A stretch of DNA of 22,822 nucleotides, from the NCBI GenBank assembly GCA_023433505.1, contig JAEZCO010000102.1, positions 1 to 22,822 on the forward strand. The letters run 5' to 3'. The notes below the pieces were generated by a model. That model worked only from the letters and a program-made list of their open reading frames with translations. It was not told the origin of the DNA and searched no databases. The DNA comes from Bacillota bacterium. GTDB lineage: Bacteria > Bacillota > Clostridia > Acetivibrionales > DTU013. The position numbers and the translations under genes were made by a program. Below are positions 1-7,287 of the stretch, in pieces (the stretch's first letter is position 1; each line of letters starts with the position of its first letter).

Positions 1-1
1 T

Positions 2-106
2 AGTTGGAGGCTCCACCTGAAAACAGATGGAAGTAAAGCGGAAATGGTACATCCACAATGCCATGAATTGATTCATTCCAATGGAATGCTTGATTGCGCC
101 GGCTAA
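2..106 (+). CDS. Group II intron-encoded reverse transcriptase/maturase, C-terminal HNH end (partial)
   Basis: An open frame runs in from the window edge and stops at TAA 104-106, leaving 34 residues. They include VHPQCHELIHSN, the last motif of the HNH endonuclease domain that ends many group II intron reverse transcriptases (the usual form resembles LVHxxCHxxIH). The Cys and His residues would be metal ligands or catalytic residues that nick the second DNA strand during retrohoming. Domain V follows 33 bases after the stop, as expected when the reading frame sits in domain IV. The reverse transcriptase and maturase domains are outside the window, so activity cannot be judged. Confidence 0.72.
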   Translation, partial: SWRLHLKTDGSKAEMVHPQCHELIHSNGMLDCAG

Positions 107-138
107 GATGCGGCAGCATCAAGGTTAGTAAGTTACTT

Positions 139-210
139 GAGCGCAATGCGGTGAAAGTCGCACGTTGCGTTCTTAGAGAAGTCGGACTCGGCGACGAGTC
201 CCGCTTACTC
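139..210 (+). ncRNA. Group II intron domains V and VI
   Basis: Domain V is 34 nt (139-172). GAGCGCAA (139-146) pairs with TTGCGTTC (165-172) with one G-U. A 2-nt CG bulge (163-164) follows the upper stem, and the upper stem TGCGGT/GTCGCA is capped by a GAAA tetraloop at 153-156. The catalytic triad is AGC (140-142). Domain VI: GAG (176-178) pairs with CTC (208-210), AAG (179-181) pairs with CTT (204-206), and A207 is left bulged as the branch point. The distal stem GGACTCG/CGAGTCC (184-190/195-201) has a GCGA loop. This fold is diagnostic of the ribozyme core. Confidence 0.85.
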
Positions 211-287
211 GGTATAGCAGCAATATCTTTTATCATAACGCATTAAAAATGATAATTACCGGTCGATAGCTGATGCCTATAGCAGAT

Positions 288-1130
288 TCAGCGGTCTTTC
301 CGGTATTTCTTCCTGTATTGGCAGGGGGAGGTACCTTCGTTTTGCTTGAAAATCCTTATAAAATGGTTAACATTGCAGAAGCCTGAATCGGAGCAAACCT
401 GCGTAATGCTTTTGTCGCCGTTTACCAGCAGCTCCTTGGCAGCGGAGAGCCTTTGAAGGATAAGGTACTCCTTGAATGAAAACCCGCAGATCTTCTTAAA
501 TAACCGTGACAGGTAGTACATATCGATAAAAAAAACTTCAGAGACAGTTTTTAAGGTTATTGGCTCCAGGTAGTTCTCATCAATGTATTTTTGAATCTGG
601 TGGACTACATTGGTGGACCTTGTTGCGTCCGTTGACGGAAAGCTTTGCGGATGGGTTCTGTACAGCCGGATCAGGAGAAGCTTGACCAATGACGCAGCGC
701 CGTCGGTTTTAAATTCCAGGTCTGAGTCAAGCTCCTGCTTTATTTGCATAAAGAGTGAAGCAATGGCCCCCCTCTCGTCATCTTTTAATGATAAAACATG
801 GCGGAAGCTGTCCGGCCTGTTTTTGAAAATTGAACCCAGCCGCCGGTCTTCGGCAACCGTTTGGAAAAATTGAGGCTTGATCAGCAGATAATAGCGTTTG
901 TATGGGGACTGGAGAGCCTCTACTTCATGAGATTCCAGATGGTTGAGAAAAATCAGGCTTCCGGGCCCGGCTTCATAATTTTTGGAGTTGATTTTGATTC
1001 CTGCTCTTCCTTCCGTGATGAAAATCAGCTCATAGGTATTATGATAATGGTTTTTAATATGCAGTTGATCGATGGTTTCTTCATATCGGACTGTCATATC
1101 TTCCGTATAGACTATCTGCCGGTCATCCAT
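288..1130 (-). CDS. AraC-family transcriptional regulator with cupin sensor domain
   Basis: 280 residues, the usual length for a cupin-type AraC regulator. Residues about 20-90 form an AraC-type cupin with the HxH...E pattern (H28, H30, E34), which binds a small effector, often a sugar or organic acid. Residues about 178-276 carry the two helix-turn-helix motifs, including the conserved stretches around AAKELL and the second recognition helix near SGFCNVNHFIRIFKQ. It is divergent from the ene-reductase gene across a 219-bp gap, the classic layout for a regulator that activates its neighbour. A purine-rich site (GGGAGGG) lies about 10 bases before ATG 1130. The ligand is unknown. It resembles the second AraC protein at 5960-6829 in architecture, and the two bracket the same three enzymes. 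Confidence 0.88.
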   Translation of the reverse strand: MDDRQIVYTEDMTVRYEETIDQLHIKNHYHNTYELIFITEGRAGIKINSKNYEAGPGSLIFLNHLESHEVEALQSPYKRYYLLIKPQFFQTVAEDRRLGSIFKNRPDSFRHVLSLKDDERGAIASLFMQIKQELDSDLEFKTDGAASLVKLLLIRLYRTHPQSFPSTDATRSTNVVHQIQKYIDENYLEPITLKTVSEVFFIDMYYLSRLFKKICGFSFKEYLILQRLSAAKELLVNGDKSITQVCSDSGFCNVNHFIRIFKQNEGTSPCQYRKKYRKDR

Positions 1131-1349
1131 GTGGATTGCGCCCTCCCCTCCGGTTCGTACAATAATAGAAAAGACAAATAACGCTAATATTATAGCAAAA
1201 TAATCTATATAAATAAATGGATATTTAAATTACAATCACAAATAGAGGCAATTTTATTCCATGCATAAAAGCTTTAAACCAAAGGAAAGGCTTCAATCAA
1301 GGCGCTGGATAGCGGTTTTACCTTTCCGTGCGAGGGAGGATCTGAAAGC

Positions 1350-2681
1350 ATGTCATTTAAGAAATTTTCATACAAACAGCCCGACGAGGTGGTCGAAGAG
1401 TGCAGGCAGCTGGGATTGGAGCTTCCATTCTCACAAAACACCGGTATCCTGGGCAGGCCCGTTGATATTGGCGGTTTTCGTACGGCGAATTCCATTGCGA
1501 TCCATCCCATGGAGGGGAATGACGGCGAAAGGGATGGCAGGCCGGGAGAGCTCACCATTCGGAGATATAAGCGGTTTGCCGCAAGCGGGGCGGGGTTGAT
1601 CTGGTTTGAAGCGGTTGCAGCCAGGCATTCCGGAAGGGCGATACCCCGGCAGCTGTGGATTTATCCGGAAAATCTTGATTCCTTTAAAAGTTTGGTGGAT
1701 GTGATACGTGACACCGGCAGAAAAGAATCACAGGAAGGCAGGAGTCCGCTGTGCATCATGCAGCTGACCCATTCGGGACGGTTCAGTAAACCGGACGGCA
1801 AGCCTGCGCCGGTCATCGCATACCATAATCCGTATTTGAACCAAAGGCTGAACCTTGACCCCGAATATCCGGTCATTACCGATGATGAACTGGAAAGGCT
1901 GGAGGAAGATTTCGAGAAGGCTGCTTTGCTGGCAAGAGACGCAGGCTTTGACGGGGTTGATGTAAAATGCTGTCACCGGTACCTCAACTGTGAGCTTCTG
2001 TCTGCCTTTCACCGGGAGGGGAAATACGGAGGCAGCTTCGAAGGACGCACAAGATTTTTCCTCAATGTAGTTGACCGCATCAAATCACGGGTCGGCAAAG
2101 ACTTCATTGTGGCTTCAAGATTGAACATATATGACGGCATTCCCTTTCCCTATGGCTGGGGAATGGACCGTGAGAATTACCGCCGGTATGACCTTTCGGA
2201 GCCGTTAAGGCTGGTGGGCCTTCTGCAGGAAAGAGGGGTAAGGCTTTTAAATCTGACCATGGGGACGCCGTATTACAATCCACATGTAAACAGGCCCTAC
2301 GATACAGGTGGATATGTGCCTGAAGAGCATCAACTGGTGGGAGTGGCACGGTTGGTGAACGGCGTTGGGGAGATAAAGAAAGCATATCCCGGAATGTGTC
2401 TGGTGGGGACAGGGTACAGCTGGCTCAGGCAGTTTGCTCCGGAATTGGCTGCAGGGTGCCTGGAAAAGGGATTGGCGGATATCATAGGTTTTGGAAGAGA
2501 GGCTTTTGCCTATCCCGAATTTGCCAAAGACATACTTTTAAGCGGCGCCATGAATGAAAAGAAATGCTGCATCAGCTGCAGCAAGTGCGCGGATATTTTG
2601 CGCGCAGGAGGAACAGCCGGATGTGTTATCAGGGATGCCGCCCTATATGCGCCGGAGTATGCCAGGTGTACAGCAAAGTAG
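1350..2681 (+). CDS. Old Yellow Enzyme-like NADH:flavin oxidoreductase (ene-reductase family)
   Basis: 443 residues, one FMN-binding TIM barrel of the Old Yellow Enzyme / 2,4-dienoyl-CoA reductase superfamily. Visible motifs are QLTHSGR (138-144), the substrate-site strand VDVKCCHRYL (203-212) and the signature YGGSFEGRTRF (226-236). In the usual HAAHGYL motif the first His is replaced by Lys206, while His209 remains. Near the C-terminus, C407-x2-C410-x2-C413-x11-C425 resembles the 4Fe-4S site of dienoyl-CoA reductases, but the FAD and NAD domains that follow in those larger enzymes are absent. The start ATG has GGAGG at 1335-1339, 10 bases upstream. It is the first gene of the island and is divergent from the AraC gene. 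The family reduces activated C=C bonds; the substrate is unknown. Confidence 0.85.
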   Translation: MSFKKFSYKQPDEVVEECRQLGLELPFSQNTGILGRPVDIGGFRTANSIAIHPMEGNDGERDGRPGELTIRRYKRFAASGAGLIWFEAVAARHSGRAIPRQLWIYPENLDSFKSLVDVIRDTGRKESQEGRSPLCIMQLTHSGRFSKPDGKPAPVIAYHNPYLNQRLNLDPEYPVITDDELERLEEDFEKAALLARDAGFDGVDVKCCHRYLNCELLSAFHREGKYGGSFEGRTRFFLNVVDRIKSRVGKDFIVASRLNIYDGIPFPYGWGMDRENYRRYDLSEPLRLVGLLQERGVRLLNLTMGTPYYNPHVNRPYDTGGYVPEEHQLVGVARLVNGVGEIKKAYPGMCLVGTGYSWLRQFAPELAAGCLEKGLADIIGFGREAFAYPEFAKDILLSGAMNEKKCCISCSKCADILRAGGTAGCVIRDAALYAPEYARCTAK

Positions 2682-2749
2682 ATGGGCCGGTCATAAAAGA
2701 AAAATTGAACAACGTATAGCGTAAGGCGGATTCATTTCGTCCGCAGCGA

Positions 2750-2771
2750 GGGGGTATGGAGGCATGCCCCC
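2750..2771 (+). other. Intercistronic hairpin between the ene-reductase and SDR genes
   Basis: GGGGGTATG (2750-2758) pairs with CATGCCCCC (2763-2771) around a GAGG loop, giving nine pairs with one G-T wobble. No T-tract follows, so it is not a typical terminator. It lies 48 bases before the SDR start and could stabilise or process the downstream mRNA. Confidence 0.5.
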
Positions 2772-2819
2772 ATTGAAAATGAAAAATTGCATTTTTATAA
2801 AAAAAGGAGTGTGAATGCT

Positions 2820-3596
2820 ATGAATAATCAAAGAACAGCACTGATAACAGGAGCGGCAAGGGGTATAGGGAATGCCATTGCGGCACAACTGGCTTCCGAA
2901 GGCTGCACAGTGGTGATTGTGGATGTATTCGACGAAGCACAGGTGGTTGAGAATATTGATAAAATCAGAGCCTTCGGTCAGCCTGTAGTATATATCAAAG
3001 GCGATATCACCTCGGAGGATAGCCGGAAAAAAACCGTGGATCAGGCGGTCAGCACCTTCGGCAAAATCGATATTCTGGTCAATAACGCCGGAGTAGCTCC
3101 AAGGGTCAGGATGGATATGCTTCAAACGACGGAAGAGAGTATGGATTTCGTACTCGGCGTCAATCTGAAGGGTACCTTTTTCCTTACACAGCGGGTGGCG
3201 AATTCCATGCTGGAAAAAATGAAAGAATTTCAGGATATGAGGCCTATCATCGTAAATATTTCTTCCATGTCGGCGTATACTTCATCCACCCCGAGAAGTG
3301 AATATTGTATTTCAAAAGCGGGCGTCAGCATGATTACCACACTTTTTGCCGACAGACTGGCGGATGAAGGCATTAATGTTTATGAAATACGTCCGGGAAT
3401 CATACTGACGGACATGACATCTGTAGTTAAGGAGAAATATGACCGCCTGATAGCAGAGGGCGTAACGCCCATAAAACGCTGGGGCTATCCCGAAGACATT
3501 GCCAATGCCGTTTCGGTGCTTTGCTCAGGCAAGCTGGGTTTTTCAACGGGTGAAGTAATCAACGTGGACGGCGGCTTCCATATCAGAAGGCTGTAA
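2820..3596 (+). CDS. Short-chain dehydrogenase/reductase (classical SDR)
   Basis: 258 residues, a classical SDR that uses NAD(P)H to interconvert an alcohol and a ketone. Motifs: TGAARGIG cofactor loop (10-17), NNAG (88-91), N115, and the catalytic Ser149, Tyr162 and Lys166 of YCISK. Asp35 after the second strand (VVIVDVF) suggests a preference for NAD(H). The end, INVDGGFHI, is typical of the 3-oxoacyl-ACP reductase/glucose dehydrogenase-like branch. ATG 2820 is chosen because AAGGAG (2804-2809) lies 10 bases before it; an in-frame ATG at 2787 would add 11 residues and lacks such a site. It follows the ene-reductase gene by 138 bp on the same strand and is probably cotranscribed. The substrate is unknown; a fatty-acid role is unlikely in this context. 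Confidence 0.88.
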   Translation: MNNQRTALITGAARGIGNAIAAQLASEGCTVVIVDVFDEAQVVENIDKIRAFGQPVVYIKGDITSEDSRKKTVDQAVSTFGKIDILVNNAGVAPRVRMDMLQTTEESMDFVLGVNLKGTFFLTQRVANSMLEKMKEFQDMRPIIVNISSMSAYTSSTPRSEYCISKAGVSMITTLFADRLADEGINVYEIRPGIILTDMTSVVKEKYDRLIAEGVTPIKRWGYPEDIANAVSVLCSGKLGFSTGEVINVDGGFHIRRL

Positions 3597-3685
3597 ACCG
3601 ATGCTTTTGCCGTTGTACTGGCGAAGGATTTTGCTCAACGCATCGAAAATATTCTTCACTTTGCTCAGAATATTCACGCTACAAA

Positions 3686-3898
3686 GTAGCACACCTGAGT
3701 ATGAAAGTGTGTTTCCCATCATGTGCGACAGTAGAACCGTCCCCTGTCGCATCAGGGTAGGCGACCAGTGGTCGCCCCTACACCAGATTCCTTTTCATAC
3801 CAGAGTGGCACACCTGAGCAAGAAAAAATGCAGCGGCGAGCATTGATCACCATCCAAGGCATTTCAGGATAGATGACCACTGGTCACCCCTACACTAG
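3686..3898. repeat. Imperfect tandem duplication of a dispersed palindromic repeat
   Basis: Two similar units fill most of the 329-bp gap before the flavoprotein gene. Each starts with a GTRGCACACCTGAG-like block (3686-3706 and 3805-3825) and ends in a palindromic block: GCGACCAGTGGTCGCC at 3761-3776 and TGACCACTGGTCACC at 3874-3888, each followed by CCTACAC. The repeat period is about 112-119 bp. A third copy in the opposite orientation lies at 11599-11670, so this is a dispersed REP/MITE-like family and not a unique regulatory site. No credible gene is present in 3597-3925. Confidence 0.72.
3724..3751. repeat. Palindromic repeat hairpin with an AACCGTCCC loop
   Basis: TGCGACAG (3724-3731) and CTGTCGCA (3744-3751) form a perfect 8-bp stem around a 12-nt loop that contains GAACCGTCCC. 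From memory, hairpins with this loop recur in intergenic regions of many Clostridia, so it is called a dispersed repeat. It lies inside the first unit of the tandem duplication and is absent from the second, which suggests insertion after duplication or loss from one unit. Confidence 0.5.
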
Positions 3899-3925
3899 TA
3901 TAGCAACTGGAAAGGATTGTGTTTT

Positions 3926-5938
3926 ATGACGAAAAATGAAACTGTTGTGAAAGGACATAAAATCGACGTCTATAGCTTGAATACACTGATCGTCGGCAGC
4001 GGCGCGGCAGGGTTCAACGCCGCAGACAGCTTGTACACCCTGGGACAGAAGGATATAGCAATTCTGACGGAGGGTGTCGGTATGGGCACCTCCAGAAATA
4101 CCGGCTCGGATAAACAGACCTACTATAAGCTGACGCTGGCCGGAGGAGCGCCTGATTCCGTCCTGGAGATGGCAAAGACGCTGTTTGACGGCGGCAGCCG
4201 CCATGGCGATATCGCGCTGGTGGAAGCCGCTTTGTCTGCGGCTTGCTTCTATAAGCTTGTGCAGGTCGGCGTGCCGTTTCCTCATAACCGGTACGGGGAA
4301 TACATCGGTTACAAAACAGACCATGACCCCAGGCAGCGTGCTACCTCCGCCGGACCTCTCACGTCAAAATTCATGACCGAGAAGCTGGAGGCACAGGTGA
4401 GACAAAGGAATATTCAGATATTTGACGGGTATCTGGTCATCGGCATTCTGACGGAAAAATCAGGGGATGAATCCCATGCCGCCGGCCTCGTTGCTCTGAA
4501 CCTGTCTGAGCTGGAAAAACCCCACAGAGGAATCACTCTGTTCAATTGCACAAATATTGTATATGCCACCGGCGGGCCGGCAGGCATGTATCTGGCATCG
4601 GTTTATCCGGAAAGTCAGACGGGAGCGTCGGGAATTGCTTTTGAAGCCGGCGTGAGGGGAGTGAATCTTACGGAATCCCAGTTTGGCATTGCCTCGGTAA
4701 AATTCCGCTGGAATCTTTCAGGGACGTACCAGCAGGTCATTCCCAGGTACGTTTCCACCAACCCCGACGGCAGTGATGAAAAGGAATTTCTTGATGAATA
4801 TTTCGATACTTCCGGCAGAATGCTGGACGCCATTTTCCTCAAAGGCTACCAATGGCCTTTTGACCCAAGAAAAATCGACAATTACGGCTCTTCCCTGATT
4901 GACATCCTTGTCTACAATGAGACCCAGCTAAAGGGCAGGAGGGTGTTTATGGATTTCATGCACAATCCGGGCTGGGCCGGGGGGCAAAAGGAATTGGACT
5001 TTACCCTGCCGGGGAGGGAAACCTTTGAATATCTGCAAAAATCCAATGCTCTTTTTGGAACCCCCATCGAAAGACTTGCTGCAATGAACCAGCCTGCCAT
5101 CAATCTCTACAAGGATCATGGCATCGACATAACGAAGGAGTATCTTGAAATCGCCGTGTGTGCACAGCACAATAACGGCGGGCTTTCAGGCAATCTCTGG
5201 TGGGAGAGCAACGTAAGGCATTTCTTCCCTGTGGGGGAAGTAAGCGGGACCTTCGGCGTTTACAGGCCTGGGGGAAGCGCCCTTAACTCGACGCAAGCGG
5301 GAAGTCTCAGGGCAGCCCAGTATATCTATGCGAATTATGGCCATGAGCCGGAAAAGGCAGAGAGCTTCGCAGCAAAGAACCTGGAGCAGGCGGAGGCGCT
5401 TGTGGAGATGGCTGAAAACCTGATTGGCTGTAAACAGGAGAAGTCCAATTTGCAGGAGTATCGATTGAAGCTGAGGACAAGAATGACGAAAGCCGGCGCG
5501 CATATCAGGAACAGTGAAAATGTCGGCCGGGCGCTGAAAGAGTGCTTGGAGGATTTGACACTCTTTAACAGTAATCTCCTAAAGCTTTCCGGTCCGGAGG
5601 AACTGCCCGATGCATTCAGAATCAGAGATATGCTCATCACCCAGTTTGTCTACCTGTCGGCTATCGGGGAATATATACAAAAAGGCGGCAAGAGCCGCGG
5701 CTCCTATCTCATCGGGGACGCTGACGGAAAGCTTCCGGTGCCGGGGCTTCCGGGGGTATTCAAATATTCTGCGGACAACGGGGAGCTGATGAATGAATTG
5801 TGTGAAATCACCCTGGAAAAGGCCGGGGAAGCCTATCAATGCAAATCGGAATGGAAGCCGGTCAGACCTGTGCCCGAAGAGGACAACTGGTTTGAAAATG
5901 TCTGGAACCAATATATGAAGGGTGATATCATCAAATAA
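3926..5938 (+). CDS. FAD-dependent oxidoreductase of the fumarate reductase/succinate dehydrogenase flavoprotein superfamily
   Basis: 670 residues. The N-terminus has the FAD dinucleotide fold GSGAAG (24-29). A second FAD-contact segment is VYATGGPAG (212-220), and VGEVSGTFGVYRPGGSALNSTQAGSLRAA (436-464) matches the conserved 'GE..G..G.NRLGG..L' block of FrdA/SdhA/AprA proteins. HNNGG (415-419) takes the place of the usual H.MGG. The C-terminal third (about 480-670) is helical, as in SdhA. No covalent-flavin His, heme motif or signal peptide is seen, so it is probably cytoplasmic with free FAD. ATG 3926 has AAGGA nine bases upstream; a TTG at 3917 is less likely. It closes the three-enzyme island. 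It may oxidise or reduce a C-C bond next to a carbonyl; the substrate is unknown. Confidence 0.82.
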   Translation: MTKNETVVKGHKIDVYSLNTLIVGSGAAGFNAADSLYTLGQKDIAILTEGVGMGTSRNTGSDKQTYYKLTLAGGAPDSVLEMAKTLFDGGSRHGDIALVEAALSAACFYKLVQVGVPFPHNRYGEYIGYKTDHDPRQRATSAGPLTSKFMTEKLEAQVRQRNIQIFDGYLVIGILTEKSGDESHAAGLVALNLSELEKPHRGITLFNCTNIVYATGGPAGMYLASVYPESQTGASGIAFEAGVRGVNLTESQFGIASVKFRWNLSGTYQQVIPRYVSTNPDGSDEKEFLDEYFDTSGRMLDAIFLKGYQWPFDPRKIDNYGSSLIDILVYNETQLKGRRVFMDFMHNPGWAGGQKELDFTLPGRETFEYLQKSNALFGTPIERLAAMNQPAINLYKDHGIDITKEYLEIAVCAQHNNGGLSGNLWWESNVRHFFPVGEVSGTFGVYRPGGSALNSTQAGSLRAAQYIYANYGHEPEKAESFAAKNLEQAEALVEMAENLIGCKQEKSNLQEYRLKLRTRMTKAGAHIRNSENVGRALKECLEDLTLFNSNLLKLSGPEELPDAFRIRDMLITQFVYLSAIGEYIQKGGKSRGSYLIGDADGKLPVPGLPGVFKYSADNGELMNELCEITLEKAGEAYQCKSEWKPVRPVPEEDNWFENVWNQYMKGDIIK

Positions 5939-5959
5939 TCTTTGCCGGATCGCATAAGC

Positions 5960-6829
5960 TTAGTGCGCCAGGCTGCCGGTATTGTTGGCCGAACAGGTTT
6001 TCCTGTAATTCAGGGGCGGAATTCCCGTAACAGACTTAAAGACCCTGCCAAAATGGGATATACTGCCAAAGCCTACTTTTTCCGATATTTCCATGATGCT
6101 GTATTTCCGTTCACGCAGCAGCCTCTGGGCCTCTTTGACCCGTAGGTTATTGAGGTACTCGATAAATGTGAAACCGGTATATTCCTTAAATATTTTACAC
6201 ATGTAGTAGGGACTCAGGTAAAAACTGCGGGACAGGGAATCGAGAGTCAGCGGCTCCATAAAATGTGCATTGATATATTGCACAATGGGCGCCGCTTTTT
6301 CATGCGCCGAATTTGTAAAAGCGCTGTGGGAGTCAGAATTCTGTTCCAGAAAACGGGCTGAGAAAACCAGCAGTTGAAGAAGATAGGAGACCAGCATTTC
6401 TTCAAAGCCGGTGTCGGCGTTGTTAATTTCGTTGTACATTTTCAGCAGCAGATCCTCTACAAAGGTACGGTCTCTGAATGTCAGAGGCACCACTCCGATG
6501 TCGCTTGTAAAAGGCAGGAGCAATTTATTTTTCCGGTCTTTATCCTCCGCGGGCAGAAAAAAAGGCTTGAAGTTAATAAGAAACCTGGCACAGCTTGGTA
6601 CGCCGGCGTCGATGGTCCTGTGCAAATCAAACCTGTTTATAAATACAAGACTTCCTTCCGAAACGGGATATGTCCTGTCCTTGATGAAATAGTTCTTGCT
6701 GCCTGAAAGGAGGTAATAGATCTCGTAAGTGTCATGAAAGTGATTGGTGGGCATGCTGAGCCTGCCGGTCTGTTTCTCATAATACACCAGAATGGATTCA
6801 TCATGGTTGGTAAAGTGAACGTTTCGCAT
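5960..6829 (-). CDS. AraC-family transcriptional regulator with cupin sensor domain
   Basis: 289 residues from ATG 6829, chosen because GGGCGGTGG lies just before it; an upstream in-frame ATG at 6892 would add 21 residues of poor quality. Residues about 25-95 form an AraC-type cupin with H30, H32 and E36. Residues about 180-277 hold the paired helix-turn-helix domain, with the canonical block around VGFGSISHFGRVFKSVTG. It is convergent with the flavoprotein gene, with only 21 bp between the stops and no clear terminator. It has the same domain layout as the AraC protein at 288-1130, so the island may have two sensors, for instance one for the substrate and one for an intermediate. Confidence 0.87.
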   Translation of the reverse strand: MRNVHFTNHDESILVYYEKQTGRLSMPTNHFHDTYEIYYLLSGSKNYFIKDRTYPVSEGSLVFINRFDLHRTIDAGVPSCARFLINFKPFFLPAEDKDRKNKLLLPFTSDIGVVPLTFRDRTFVEDLLLKMYNEINNADTGFEEMLVSYLLQLLVFSARFLEQNSDSHSAFTNSAHEKAAPIVQYINAHFMEPLTLDSLSRSFYLSPYYMCKIFKEYTGFTFIEYLNNLRVKEAQRLLRERKYSIMEISEKVGFGSISHFGRVFKSVTGIPPLNYRKTCSANNTGSLAH

Positions 6830-6957
6830 ATTTCCACCGCCCTTATGGTTGTATAGTATGATTTTATCATATTTCTCGCCTGCGGATAGCAAAATATGCA
6901 GTATTTTTTCGAAACTGACAAGATATGCGCTGAATATTGAATGAATGTTCTATAATA

Positions 6958-6986
6958 TTGATATTGCCACTGCTATATGGTATACT
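6958..6986 (+). promoter_or_regulatory. Sigma-A promoter of the MazEF-type operon
   Basis: TTGATA (6958-6963) and TATACT (6981-6986) are separated by 17 bp. The predicted start, near 6993, falls inside the palindrome at 6988-7013. Confidence 0.72.
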
Positions 6987-6987
6987 T

Positions 6988-7013
6988 TGTGGTGGAATAA
7001 ATATTCTACCACA
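6988..7013. promoter_or_regulatory. Operator-like palindrome of the toxin-antitoxin operon
   Basis: TGTGGTGGAATA (6988-6999) is mirrored by TATTCTACCACA (7002-7013) with 11 of 12 pairs matching around a 2-nt centre. It begins two bases after the -10 box and ends at the antitoxin ribosome binding site AGAGGTGA (7013-7020). Binding there would block transcription, which fits autorepression by the antitoxin or the toxin-antitoxin complex. Confidence 0.68.
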
Positions 7014-7026
7014 GAGGTGATTGATA

Positions 7027-7287
7027 ATGGTTGAAACGAAATCCATTAAAGTTGCTGCATCAACCTATGAATTGTTGAAAACGGCAGCAGAAAAAGAAAA
7101 TACAACCCTGCAGGCAATCATTGAAAAAATGGCCAGGGAATATAAAACAAAAAAGTTTTTTGAAGAAGTTAATTCTGCATTTGATAGAATGTCCCAGGCG
7201 GATTGGGAAAATGAAATTGCCGAACGAAACGAAATGGATAATGCAAGCACAAGCGGATTGGAGGAAGATTCCATTGAAACGTGGTGA
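7027..7287 (+). CDS. MazE-type antitoxin, ribbon-helix-helix
   Basis: 86 residues. The N-terminus (KSIKVAASTYELLKTAAEKE) fits a ribbon-helix-helix strand and first helix, as in the EndoAI/MazE antitoxins of Gram-positive bacteria. Residues about 45-86 are acidic and probably disordered, the part that would wrap the toxin. ATG 7027 is preceded by AGAGGTGA at six bases; an upstream in-frame TTG at 7021 overlaps the space needed by this site. The stop overlaps the toxin gene by 14 bp, which ties the translation of the two. The protein probably neutralises the toxin and represses the operon through the palindrome at 6988-7013. Identification rests on fold features and position more than on strong motif identity. 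Confidence 0.75.
   Translation: MVETKSIKVAASTYELLKTAAEKENTTLQAIIEKMAREYKTKKFFEEVNSAFDRMSQADWENEIAERNEMDNASTSGLEEDSIETW

Larger units (their letters stand above)
1..215 (+). mobile_element. Group II intron, 3' portion (cut by window edge)
   Basis: The last part of a group II intron: the end of its HNH-bearing open reading frame (2-106), then domain V (139-172) and domain VI (176-210). The intron probably ends at about 215, in GGTAT, eight bases past the putative branch-point A207; an AY end at this distance is usual. The 5' part lies outside the window, so it cannot be said whether the intron is full length. An encoded protein with an HNH domain argues against the IIC class, whose proteins usually lack the endonuclease. 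It lies 72 bases past the 3' end of the neighbouring minus-strand araC-type gene and interrupts no visible reading frame here. Confidence 0.8.

Noticed and set aside
2691..3125. Minus-strand open frame of 144 codons
   Set aside because: It lies opposite the start of a convincing SDR gene and has no family-like motif or ribosome binding site.
3601..3846. Plus-strand open frame of 81 codons before the flavoprotein gene
   Set aside because: It is made of the dispersed palindromic repeats, and its translation has no recognisable fold.
3686..3898. CRISPR-like array
   Set aside because: There are only two imperfect repeats with a long period and no cas genes; it is a tandem duplication of a dispersed repeat.
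1350..5938. Resemblance to the bile-acid bai genes (flavin reductase, SDR, flavoprotein)
   Set aside because: The ene-reductase lacks the FAD/NAD part of BaiCD/BaiH, and no CoA ligase, CoA transferase, dehydratase or transporter gene is near.
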